6,663 nt of DNA from Planctomycetota bacterium (GTDB taxonomy: Bacteria > Planctomycetota > Planctomycetia > Pirellulales > Pirellulaceae): the NCBI GenBank assembly GCA_026692885.1, contig JAPLNJ010000462.1:1-6663 (forward strand), given 5' to 3'. Of the stretch, positions 1-6,437 are shown one piece after another (the stretch's first letter is position 1; the number at the start of each line of letters is the position of its first letter). Below the pieces are notes generated by a model. The model was given only the letters and a program-made list of their open reading frames with translations. It did no database searches and was not told where the DNA came from. The position numbers and the translations under genes are program-made.

Positions 1-1
1 G

Positions 2-508
2 GCGAAAGAGGAGAAGTACGCGTCGCAGAAGGATGAGTATCAGATCCAATTGGCGCCGAAGACGGTGGGCGAAATCCGGGCGGAATCGCCCGAAATTCTC
101 ACGAACACGGTGGTCATCCACTTCTTCCCCAACGATTGGGATCTGCACAAGAAAGTGGCGCGTCAGGTCAATGGAAAATCGTTTGAGGAGTTGTACGATC
201 CGAACGCCGACAACGTGCTGGAAGGTGTGGCCAAGCTGGTGGGCCAATTCGGCGCCGGCCGCGTGATCATCGAAGGTCACACCGACAGTTCGCTACGGGG
301 TCAGGTGCCGGCGGAAGCGGTGAAAGAACTGGCGCTAAATCGAGCCAACTCGGTGAAACAGGCCCTGGTGGAGAAATACAGCCTCGCGCCGGAACGCTTG
401 CTGGTGGACGGCCTGGGCTGGGACCGGCCGGCCGACGCCGACAACGCCTTTGATCACGCCAAGAACCGCCGCGTGGAAATCAAGGTCTATCCGGCGGAGA
501 AGGAGTAG
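2..508 (+). CDS. OmpA-family C-terminal domain protein, 5' end missing (possible fusion to an ABC substrate-binding domain)
   Basis: The reading frame is open from base 2 to the TAG at 506-508, so the gene starts outside the window; the TTG at 50 is an internal leucine codon. About 168 residues are visible. The last 100 or so match the OmpA-like peptidoglycan-binding fold: IIEGHTDSS (Asp codon 284-286), then ALNRANSVKQAL (Arg codon 341-343), then LLVDGLGWDRP and NRRVEIKV at the end. The Asp and Arg correspond to the pair that contacts diaminopimelate in this family, so the domain should bind peptidoglycan. Before it lies a hydrophilic linker and TVVIHFFPNDWDL, the first strand of the domain. 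The permease and ATPase follow directly, which is the place of a substrate-binding protein. I recall planctomycete proteins joining an NMT1/phosphate-type binding domain to OmpA, and infer this could be one, but that half is not visible. The OmpA domain call is firm; the fusion is speculative. Confidence 0.88.
   Translation, partial: AKEEKYASQKDEYQIQLAPKTVGEIRAESPEILTNTVVIHFFPNDWDLHKKVARQVNGKSFEELYDPNADNVLEGVAKLVGQFGAGRVIIEGHTDSSLRGQVPAEAVKELALNRANSVKQALVEKYSLAPERLLVDGLGWDRPADADNAFDHAKNRRVEIKVYPAEKE
500..505 (+). promoter_or_regulatory. Shine-Dalgarno of the ABC permease
   Basis: AAGGAG lies in the last codons of the OmpA-domain gene, 7 nt before the TTG at 513. It decides the permease start: the frame is open further upstream to an ATG at 450, but that ATG would overlap the previous gene by about 60 bases and add an arginine-rich leader. 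The placement implies translational coupling of the two genes. Confidence 0.75.
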
Positions 509-512
509 CGTC

Positions 513-1469
513 TTGTCACCGCCACGAACATTTTCCGGTTTACGGAGCGAGATCCCCGCCTGGCAGGCGACGCTCCTGGGGGCCTTGTGCCTGGCGTTGT
601 GCTTCGGCGCGTGGTGGTGGCTGACACGGGGCGCGGAAGCGGATCAGCGTATCCTGACGGGGACGGTGCTGCCCAGCCCGGCCGAAACGTTCGCCAAATT
701 CCCCGAACTATGGTTCGACCTCGCCCTGACCCGCAACACCCTGGTCAGTCTGCGTCGCGTCCTCTTGGGATTCGGACTCGCCGCCGTCGTAGGCGTGCCT
801 GTCGGGGTACTCTGCGGTTGTTTCCGCCCGGTGAACGCCTTCTTCACGCCCTTGACCGTCGTCGGCCGTAACATCCCGGTGGCCGCGCTCATTCCGTTGA
901 CCTTTTCGCTGTTCGGCATCGGGGAGTTCCAGAAGGTGCTGTTTCTGTTCGTTGCCTGCGTGGCCTTTGTGATCATGAACACGGCCACGGCCATCGCCGA
1001 CGTCAGCAGCCGTTACATTGACACCGCGTACACGCTGGGCGCTCGTCGCGGGCAGATCATTATGAAAGTCCTGGTGCCGTTGGCGATGCCTGCGATCTTC
1101 AATTCGTTGCGGCTCCTGTTCGGACTGGCCTTCGGCTACATTATGTTGGCTGAACTGGTCAAGCTCGGGTCGGAATCGGGCGGGCTAGGAGATATTATCC
1201 TGACCTCTCAGCGTCGTAATCGTCCGGAGTATATCCTGCTGGTGTTGATGCTCATCCCGTTGGTCGCCCTGGCAATCGACCGGGTGTTGTTCTTGATTCA
1301 GCGACAACTGTTCCCCTACCAATACGGCGGCGACGGGCTACTGCACCAGGGCTTGCGAACCGCGCTTCGCGTGTGGGAGGATTTCACGGGTCTGTTCCAC
1401 CGTCCCGAGCTGCTGCCGGGTATCGGTGTTGGCGCCGACACCACAGGGCCGCCGGGGTCTGCTTCATGA
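513..1469 (+). CDS. ABC transporter permease, NitT/TauT (SsuC/TauC-like) family
   Basis: This is a 318-residue inner-membrane subunit of a binding-protein-dependent importer. Hydrophobic segments lie at about residues 19-37, 77-103, 110-134, 140-162, 193-214 and 240-262, giving the six helices usual for this family. The cytoplasmic EAA loop that docks on the ATPase is visible at about 170-201: DTAYTLGARRGQ followed by VLVPLAMPAI, with the conserved Gly176 and a VP in place of the usual LP. The RNIPVAALIPL stretch at about 119-129 also fits the SsuC/TauC type. A polar C-terminal tail of about 55 residues follows the last helix and is longer than I expect for the family. The TTG start at 513 is chosen for its Shine-Dalgarno at 500-505. 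The gene ends overlapping the ATPase start by 4 bases. Substrates of relatives include nitrate, taurine, sulfonates and bicarbonate; nothing here identifies the one used. Confidence 0.9.
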   Translation: MSPPRTFSGLRSEIPAWQATLLGALCLALCFGAWWWLTRGAEADQRILTGTVLPSPAETFAKFPELWFDLALTRNTLVSLRRVLLGFGLAAVVGVPVGVLCGCFRPVNAFFTPLTVVGRNIPVAALIPLTFSLFGIGEFQKVLFLFVACVAFVIMNTATAIADVSSRYIDTAYTLGARRGQIIMKVLVPLAMPAIFNSLRLLFGLAFGYIMLAELVKLGSESGGLGDIILTSQRRNRPEYILLVLMLIPLVALAIDRVLFLIQRQLFPYQYGGDGLLHQGLRTALRVWEDFTGLFHRPELLPGIGVGADTTGPPGSAS

Positions 1470-2392
1470 TGACCGAGCCAACGTCACCTGCCGCCGCTGC
1501 GTCTGCTGCCCCCCCCGACAAACCGGTGGGCCTGGGCCGGATCATCTACCGGACCGCCGGGCCGGTGAGCCGAGGGTTACCACGGATCGTCGATTTCCGT
1601 CAGGTCAGCAAGACCTACAATCCCGGCCAGCCCCATGAGTTCACCGCCATCAAGGACGTGAATTTCTATGTCGAGGACTTGCCCGACAAAGGCGAGTTCG
1701 TGTGCGTACTGGGACCCAGCGGCTGCGGCAAGAGCACGATCCTGCGGCTGATCGCCGGGTTGCCCCCGCAGCATCCGCCCTCGACAGGCGAGGTGCTCGT
1801 CATGGGCCAGCCGGTCGCCCGTCCGGGCGCCGACCGCGGAATGGTGTTTCAGGACTATACCAGTTTTGACCATCGCACCGTGCTGGAGAACATCACGTTT
1901 GGCCTGGAGTGCCGCGGCGTGCGGCGTGCGGAGCGTGAGGAGTTCGGCCGCACGTGGATCGAGCACGTCGGCCTGGACGTGGCCCGGGATGCGGACAAGT
2001 ATCCGCACGAGCTCTCCGGGGGCATGCGGCAGCGTGTGGCCATTGCCCGGACCTTGATTCTTCGCCCCCGGATCATCCTGATGGACGAGCCGTTCGGTGC
2101 CTTGGACCCGCAGACCCGGATGAGTATGCAGGATCTCCTGATTTCGCTGTGGCGCGAGGTCCAGGCGACCGTCTTTTTCGTCACGCATTCGATCGAGGAA
2201 GCCGTGTTCCTAGGGGATCGGGTCTACGTGATGGGTCGGGCGCCGGGCACCATCCTCCGCGAACTGGAGGTCGAGCCGGCCGACCGTCCGGCGCGGCTCA
2301 TGCAACGCGACCCGCGGTTTCAGGAGACCGTCAGCTACCTGCGTGATCTCATCAGTCAGCTGGAGCAGGACGGCAAACTTGAGAAGCAGTAG
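1466..2392 (+). CDS. ABC transporter ATP-binding protein, NitT/TauT (SsuB/TauB-like) family
   Basis: This is the 308-residue ATPase that powers the permease encoded just upstream. All nucleotide-binding motifs are intact: Walker A GPSGCGKST at 83-91, Q-loop Gln129 in VFQDYTSF, signature LSGGMRQR at 183-190, Walker B IILMDEP at 203-209, D-loop ALD at 212-214 and switch His241 in VTHS. It should therefore be active. About 40 residues precede the domain; they begin with an Ala/Pro-rich low-complexity stretch encoded partly by a run of eight C bases (1509-1516). Roughly 50 residues follow the H-loop region and end in a charged helix. The start is ATG 1466 inside an ATGA overlap with the permease stop, implying coupled translation; ATG 1469 is equally possible and shortens the protein by one residue. 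An ATG-less extension upstream is open to 1373 but lies within the permease. GAGLY-type substrate clues are absent, so the substrate remains unknown. Confidence 0.95.
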   Translation: MMTEPTSPAAAASAAPPDKPVGLGRIIYRTAGPVSRGLPRIVDFRQVSKTYNPGQPHEFTAIKDVNFYVEDLPDKGEFVCVLGPSGCGKSTILRLIAGLPPQHPPSTGEVLVMGQPVARPGADRGMVFQDYTSFDHRTVLENITFGLECRGVRRAEREEFGRTWIEHVGLDVARDADKYPHELSGGMRQRVAIARTLILRPRIILMDEPFGALDPQTRMSMQDLLISLWREVQATVFFVTHSIEEAVFLGDRVYVMGRAPGTILRELEVEPADRPARLMQRDPRFQETVSYLRDLISQLEQDGKLEKQ

Positions 2393-2406
2393 CCGTGTGG
2401 CCTCCA

Positions 2407-2414
2407 GAAAGGTG
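2407..2414 (+). promoter_or_regulatory. Shine-Dalgarno of the coiled-coil membrane protein
   Basis: GAAAGGTG sits 6 nt (measured from GG) before the GTG at 2419. This favours 2419 over the GTG at 2395, which is only 2 bases after the ATPase stop, lacks a good ribosome-binding site and would add eight residues unlike the membrane-proximal start that follows. Confidence 0.6.
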
Positions 2415-2418
2415 TTCC

Positions 2419-3297
2419 GTGGGTCTTACGAAGTACTTCCGAGTCGCGTTTCTCAACCGCTGGAACCTCCTCTGGTTCCTGGGCGGCAGTGCGTTCGCGT
2501 GGTTAACCGGCCGACCCGACGCGTTGCTGCCGTTGGTTGCAGCGGCCGAATTGGCCTACGTCGGCCTGTTGGGGACGCATCCGAAATTCCAGAAATACGT
2601 CGATGCGCAAGAGGCCGCTGCGCTGCGCGCGTCCGCGACGCAGGGGACGGAGCAGACGCTCAACAGGATTCTCCGCAGCCTGCCGCCGAAGCTGCTCGAA
2701 CGATTCCAGAAGCTGCGGGCGCGCTGCGGTGAGTTGCGCCAAATCGCGAGCGAATTGAAGCACCCCACCGAACAACAGTTCGATCGGCCGTTGGAGCAGT
2801 CGCAGACCGCCGGACTGGATCGTCTGCTGTGGATCTTCCTCCGCCTGCTGTACACGCAGTTCGCCCTGAGTCGCTTTCTGAAGAAAACCAGCCAGGAGGA
2901 GATTCAGGGCGATCTCGATCGGACCCAGGAACGCCTGGCCGCTCTGCCTGTCGGCGACCAGGATCCCCAAACGCAACGGCTGCGCAAGACCCTGGCAGAA
3001 AACCTCGCCACGTGTCAGGAGCGGCTAGCCAATCTCAAGAAAGCCCACGACGACTTGCAACTCGTCGAGCTGCAAATCGACCAACTGGAGAATCGCATCC
3101 GTTCGCTCAGCGAAATGACGTTCCATCGGCAGGAGCCGGAATTCATCAGCGGCCAGGTGGAGCAGGTGGCGTCGAGTATGGTACAGACCGAACAGACCAT
3201 GAACGAACTGCGGTTCGCCACCGGACTGGAGACACTCAGCGACGAACCGCCGCCACTGCTGCGTCCCGTCGACGCGGAAGTGGTGAAGCAGGGCTGA
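2419..3297 (+). CDS. Membrane-anchored coiled-coil protein of unknown function
   Basis: This 292-residue protein matches no functionally characterised family that I recognise. It opens with MGLTKYFRVAFLNRWN, then two hydrophobic segments at about 17-29 and 35-51 separated by TGRPD, a probable membrane hairpin. A basic, helical middle region (about 83-130) follows. Residues 132-152 (GLDRLLWIFLRLLYTQF and on) form an amphipathic or membrane-associated helix. From about 158 to 233 the sequence is rich in Glu, Gln, Lys and Leu with heptad-like spacing and few glycines, as in a coiled coil, broken by a short PVGDQDP turn. The C-terminus is acidic and proline-containing. I recall similar openings in planctomycete hypothetical proteins, which is memory rather than a search. 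The gene lies 26 bases after the ATPase and is probably in the same operon, so it may be an accessory or scaffold subunit of the transporter; this is inference from position only. Confidence 0.8.
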   Translation: MGLTKYFRVAFLNRWNLLWFLGGSAFAWLTGRPDALLPLVAAAELAYVGLLGTHPKFQKYVDAQEAAALRASATQGTEQTLNRILRSLPPKLLERFQKLRARCGELRQIASELKHPTEQQFDRPLEQSQTAGLDRLLWIFLRLLYTQFALSRFLKKTSQEEIQGDLDRTQERLAALPVGDQDPQTQRLRKTLAENLATCQERLANLKKAHDDLQLVELQIDQLENRIRSLSEMTFHRQEPEFISGQVEQVASSMVQTEQTMNELRFATGLETLSDEPPPLLRPVDAEVVKQG

Positions 3298-3335
3298 AGG
3301 CTTGAACAAGCGGCAGTAGCCTTGGAGTTTTGTCG

Positions 3336-5900
3336 ATGCCTACACCCTCACTTCGTCTGTGGATCTTGATCATGCTCTTGGCCGGCGCCGTGGTTCCCGT
3401 CTCCGCGGCCGACCCGGGGGTGGCCCTGGAAGACTTTGAAGCTGGTTACGACGCCCACCGCTGGTCCTTCTCTCACGGCGCCGAGTTTCCCGGCGCGCAG
3501 GGAAGTTTCTCGCGTGCCGCCGACGCGGCGCACGGCGGCGAGTTCGGTGGAAAACTGGCGTTTGATTTCACCAGCGGCGGCCGGTATGTCGCCGCTTCGA
3601 TCCGCCTTCCGGACCCCAGCCCCGCCACGTCCAACCCTTGGAACGCGCTCCGGCTCTGGCTCAAACGCCCCGACGGAAACGAGTTCACATTCCGCAGCAC
3701 CGACGCGACGGGACAGACGTTTCAGAAGTCCGTGGATTGCCCCGCTGATCACTGGACTCAGGTCACGATCCCGTTCAGTGACTGGACCGGCCACTGGGGC
3801 GGACCGAACGATGGCCAGCAGCGCGGCCAGCCACGGACACTGGCCTTGCTCGTCGAGAACAGCCAGCAGCCGACCGGCGCGATGTTGTTCGACGACTTGC
3901 GGCTGGTCAACCACCAAGTCGCCGTCGCCCGCGTGTCGTATCCAGCTTACCAATTCACGCCCGGAGAAGGCTGGCACGCACGCGCCGATGGCCCGGCCGG
4001 TGCCACCCAGCTGGCCGGCGCCACCTGGTCGCTCGATTTCTCGCAAGGCGCGCGGGCGATTTCGCTGACCGTGCCCGATCACGTCCTACTTGGCAGTGTG
4101 GATAAGCTTCGGCTGCGCGTACGCGGCAGCGCCCAGGGCCACCCCGTGCGACTCATGTTGCACACGCACTTCATGACCTTCCACAAAGTCATCGGCGAGT
4201 TCGCTGGTGAAGGCGACCAGGAACTCGCCACCGACGGCCCGCCCGGCCCCGGTTGGGAATGGCACAGCGGCGAAAACGACGGCAAGCTGCACGGCCCGCT
4301 GCGGCTCGGTGAAATCCAACTCGCCGCCAACGGCCACGCAGATCGCTGCACGCTGGAACTCCGCGAGCTGGCCATTGACGCGCGTTGTCCTGAGGAGAAA
4401 CGCTGCGTGTTGCTGGTGGACACGAGCACCGAGAACGACCGCCCGGGCTTCCTGGTGCGGATGCGCGCCGTCGCCGACGCGCCGCTGGCGGGTGAACTCA
4501 GCTGGATCCTGCGCGATTGGGAAGGCCGCGAGGTCGGTCAGGGGAAGCAGGCGGTGACGCTCCCCCCGCAGACTGTGGCAGCGAAGTTTTCGGTGCCGCT
4601 GGCCCCGAGCCAAATCGCCGGTCGCAAGTTCCTGGAAGCCGAATTCAGCCTGACCATTCCCGGCCAGGAAGTGCCGTCGGTGAAGGGCGTGTGGCTCGCG
4701 CCGCGGGAACACCAAGGTAACACCACACTACGGCCCGAGTCGCCGTTCGGCATGGGCGTGTATCTGAACCGCTACGGAGGTGACACCCAAGGTCTGGCGT
4801 TGATGGAGCGCGCCGCACAACTCGCCCGCGCCGCCGGTGTGAAATGGTCGCGGGAAGACTTCTCGTGGGGCCGCCTTGAACGCGAACGAGGTAAGTTCGA
4901 CTGGACTTATTACGACCAGCTGCTGGCCTGCGCCAAACGCAATGGCATTACGGTGTACGCCATCGTCGGCTATTGGACTTCCTGGACCAAGCCGTACACG
5001 GCCGAAGGCATCGACGATTACGTCCAGTTCGTCAAAGCCTTGGTCGGTCGCTACCACAAGGACGTGAAGCAGTGGGAGATCTGGAACGAACCGAATATTT
5101 TCTTTTGGCAAGGCCCGCAGGACATGTATGCCGAGTTGCTGGCTAAGAGCTACGCGGCCATCAAGGAGCTGGATCCCGAGGCGCAGGTGCTCGGTCTGTC
5201 CACCGCGGGCATTGACACCAAGTTCATTGATCGGATGCTCGCTTTGAAAGCACCCTTCGACATCCTCACCATCCATCCGTACCGCTCGCAGCTGAACGAC
5301 CAGGCATTTATTGGTGATCTCCAGAAAGTCTCCAACCAGGTCCGGTTGCCCGACGGCCGACGCCGACCAGTCTGGCTGACGGAGCTGGGCTGGGCTACCC
5401 ACACGCCGCACAACACGCTGAAGCAGGACTTCGCGCCGAATTCGCTCCGCACGCAGGCCGAGTTGATCGCCCGGAGCTATCTCTGCGCGATCGTGTCCGG
5501 CGTGGAACCGCGCACCTTCTGGTACGACTTCCGCAACGACGGCGACGACGCGATCTACTTCGAACACCAGATGGGCATCGTCGATCACGACTTTCGTCCC
5601 AAACCGGCCTACGTCGCCTACGCCACGCTGACGCAAGTCCTCGAAGGCAAGACGCTTGACCGGCAGCTCGAAACACGCCCGGGTGTGTTCGCGTTCCGTT
5701 TCAAACCCTTGCCCGGCAGTCCAGGAAACGTCCTTGCGGTCTGGAGTCCCTTGACCGATGCACGCGTCGAACTCCCGGTGAGTGTGGAACGCGTCACGCG
5801 TGTCAACGCCGTGGGCGAACGCAGCGAACTGAAAGCGGTCGGCGGTAACGTGAGCGTGGACTTGAACAAAGGCGCGGCGGTGTATCTGCTGCTGCCGTAG
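3336..5900 (+). CDS. Secreted multidomain glycoside hydrolase-like protein, clan GH-A TIM barrel (GH39/GH5-like)
   Basis: The 854-residue product starts with a signal peptide (residues 1-24: Arg7, hydrophobic core 8-20, probable VSA|AD cleavage), so it is exported. Residues about 28-194 resemble a carbohydrate-binding jelly roll, ending in MLFDDLRLV at 183-191. A second beta-sandwich-like region covers about 200-360, and an Ig-like one about 362-460. The catalytic barrel runs from about 466 to 770: WEIWNEPN with acid/base Glu585, TIHPY at 645-649, and WLTELGW with nucleophile Glu683. The 98-residue gap between the glutamates fits a retaining clan GH-A enzyme. A beta domain (about 775-854) closes the protein. 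I cannot settle the family or the polysaccharide; GH39, GH5 or an unassigned group are possible. ATG 3336 is chosen over TTG 3330 because GGAG at 3324-3327 is 8 nt from the ATG but only 2 nt from the TTG. The 38-base gap upstream shows no clear promoter or terminator. Confidence 0.88.
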   Translation: MPTPSLRLWILIMLLAGAVVPVSAADPGVALEDFEAGYDAHRWSFSHGAEFPGAQGSFSRAADAAHGGEFGGKLAFDFTSGGRYVAASIRLPDPSPATSNPWNALRLWLKRPDGNEFTFRSTDATGQTFQKSVDCPADHWTQVTIPFSDWTGHWGGPNDGQQRGQPRTLALLVENSQQPTGAMLFDDLRLVNHQVAVARVSYPAYQFTPGEGWHARADGPAGATQLAGATWSLDFSQGARAISLTVPDHVLLGSVDKLRLRVRGSAQGHPVRLMLHTHFMTFHKVIGEFAGEGDQELATDGPPGPGWEWHSGENDGKLHGPLRLGEIQLAANGHADRCTLELRELAIDARCPEEKRCVLLVDTSTENDRPGFLVRMRAVADAPLAGELSWILRDWEGREVGQGKQAVTLPPQTVAAKFSVPLAPSQIAGRKFLEAEFSLTIPGQEVPSVKGVWLAPREHQGNTTLRPESPFGMGVYLNRYGGDTQGLALMERAAQLARAAGVKWSREDFSWGRLERERGKFDWTYYDQLLACAKRNGITVYAIVGYWTSWTKPYTAEGIDDYVQFVKALVGRYHKDVKQWEIWNEPNIFFWQGPQDMYAELLAKSYAAIKELDPEAQVLGLSTAGIDTKFIDRMLALKAPFDILTIHPYRSQLNDQAFIGDLQKVSNQVRLPDGRRRPVWLTELGWATHTPHNTLKQDFAPNSLRTQAELIARSYLCAIVSGVEPRTFWYDFRNDGDDAIYFEHQMGIVDHDFRPKPAYVAYATLTQVLEGKTLDRQLETRPGVFAFRFKPLPGSPGNVLAVWSPLTDARVELPVSVERVTRVNAVGERSELKAVGGNVSVDLNKGAAVYLLLP

Positions 5901-5993
5901 TTCGCTTCGATTATGCCCACGCTGACTTTTTGCCGACAGACGCGTGCCGACGGTGGATTGCACACCGGCGTCGATGTTGGATTCGCTACCGTA

Positions 5994-6065
5994 GCATGGC
6001 TCTCCTGAGCCGTGCAGATGTTCTCGGGATGCCGCGCTGAACTGCACGGCTTCGGAGAGCCATGC
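5994..6065. repeat. Long imperfect inverted repeat (24 nt arms, 24 nt loop)
   Basis: The left arm 5994-6017 (starts GCATGGCTCTCC, ends GCCGTGCAG) is the reverse complement of the right arm 6042-6065 (starts CTGCACGGC, ends GGAGAGCCATGC) with 22 of 24 positions paired; the two mismatches are adjacent, in the middle of the arms. The loop 6018-6041 shows no further strong pairing. A transcript would form a long stable hairpin. There is no T tract, so it is not a standard intrinsic terminator. It could be a dispersed intergenic element of the REP/MITE kind, a processing or mRNA-stabilising stem, or a factor-dependent termination site. The arms are seen directly; the role is unknown. Confidence 0.9.
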
Positions 6066-6097
6066 CACTCAAGAGACTTCGCGGCATCGGGGTGCCC

Positions 6098-6135
6098 GAC
6101 TTCGGCTTGCATGACAGACTTCGGCTTGCATGCTC
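6098..6135. repeat. Tandem direct repeat, two 19-nt units
   Basis: GACTTCGGCTTGCATG occurs at 6098-6113 and again, identical, at 6117-6132, giving a 19-nt period with three variable bases after each copy. A degraded partial copy (GACTTCG followed by CGGCATCGG) may begin at 6075. It sits between the inverted repeat and the zinc-ribbon gene. It could be a pair of operator-like sites about two helical turns apart, or part of the same repeat element as the inverted repeat. Confidence 0.85.
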
Positions 6136-6142
6136 TACGCAT

Positions 6143-6156
6143 GGGCCGCTCGGCCC
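6143..6156. repeat. Short GC-rich palindrome
   Basis: GGGCCGCTCGGCCC is a 6+6 nt inverted repeat with a 2-nt centre (more realistically a 5-bp stem with a GCTC loop). No T run follows. It lies about 50 bases before the zinc-ribbon start and just before the possible -10 TACGAT, so it may be a regulatory site or part of the neighbouring repeat block. Confidence 0.5.
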
Positions 6157-6208
6157 GGTACGATAGAGTAGCGATTTGGCATCCGCACGACACCCCGGAG
6201 ACACGCTC

Positions 6209-6400
6209 ATGCCCAAACAACGCATCGAAATCATTTGCCCACACTGCCAACGCAAATGGTGGCACGATGTCAGCCAGGATCCGCCTGACCTGCCGCTCTG
6301 CCGCGGCGCGCCCGCCGCCGACGAGCAGACCGAACGCCGCGTGAAGTGCCCGTCTTGCGGAACCCGCTTCCTGGTTACCACGAGTAACAAGGAGTCGTAA
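6209..6400 (+). CDS. Small double-CxxC zinc-ribbon protein
   Basis: The 63-residue product has two zinc-knuckle pairs, ICPHCQ (Cys10, Cys13) and KCPSCGTRF (Cys47, Cys50), about 33 residues apart, plus a lone Cys31. This is the pattern of a zinc ribbon in which the four paired cysteines bind one zinc ion; the second half resembles the short MJ0042-type or rubredoxin-like ribbons. Such small proteins can bind nucleic acid or protein partners, but no specific role can be read here. ATG 6209 is chosen because GGAG at 6197-6200 lies 8 nt upstream; the frame is open to a TTG at 6176, which has no such site. The DUF4058 gene starts 37 bases after its stop, so the two may be co-transcribed. No homologue is recognised by name. 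Confidence 0.8.
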   Translation: MPKQRIEIICPHCQRKWWHDVSQDPPDLPLCRGAPAADEQTERRVKCPSCGTRFLVTTSNKES

Positions 6401-6423
6401 CAGCATCGAGCCAGAATCAACTT

Positions 6424-6430
6424 TAGGAGG
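6424..6430 (+). promoter_or_regulatory. Strong Shine-Dalgarno of the DUF4058 gene
   Basis: TAGGAGG lies 7 nt before GTG 6438 and is the strongest ribosome-binding site in the window. It fixes the non-ATG start of the last gene, whose second methionine (ATG at 6459) falls inside the conserved N-terminal motif. Confidence 0.8.
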
Positions 6431-6437
6431 CTGCCAC

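Larger units (their letters stand above)
5901..6208. other. Intergenic region with repeats, no gene seen
   Basis: These 308 bases separate the glycoside hydrolase from the zinc-ribbon gene. I find no convincing coding sequence: open frames here have no ribosome-binding site and run through the inverted repeat. No classic terminator follows the hydrolase; the T run at about 5926-5931 has no stem before it. The right half holds an inverted repeat, a tandem direct repeat and a GC hairpin, listed separately. TACGAT at 6159-6164, about 45 bases before the zinc-ribbon start, could be a -10 element, but no matching -35 box is visible at 17 nt, so it is only a suggestion. Confidence 0.7.

Noticed and set aside
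3300..3311. GCTTGAACAAGC palindrome between the coiled-coil and hydrolase genes as a terminator
   Set aside because: The stem is only 5 bp with a 2-nt loop and no T tract follows.
3348..4082. 244-codon minus-strand open frame opposite the hydrolase N-terminal half
   Set aside because: No domain is recognisable, and the + strand product there has a signal peptide and jelly-roll features.
5948..5973. CGACGGTG / CACCGGCGTCG pairing after the hydrolase as a terminator
   Set aside because: The stem needs a 3-nt bulge and is not followed by a T run; support is too weak to list.
4728..6068. 446-codon open frame on the minus strand opposite the glycoside hydrolase
   Set aside because: It lies antisense to a gene with a signal peptide and intact catalytic motifs, its translation shows no recognisable domain, and it runs into the inverted repeat. 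Long antisense frames are expected in GC-rich coding DNA.
6098..6135. Direct repeats as a minimal CRISPR array
   Set aside because: Only two copies, with 3-nt gaps rather than 30-nt spacers, and no cas genes in the window.
6012..6344. 110-codon + strand frame overlapping the repeats and zinc-ribbon gene
   Set aside because: It starts inside the inverted repeat, has no Shine-Dalgarno and overlaps the better-supported zinc-ribbon gene in another frame.
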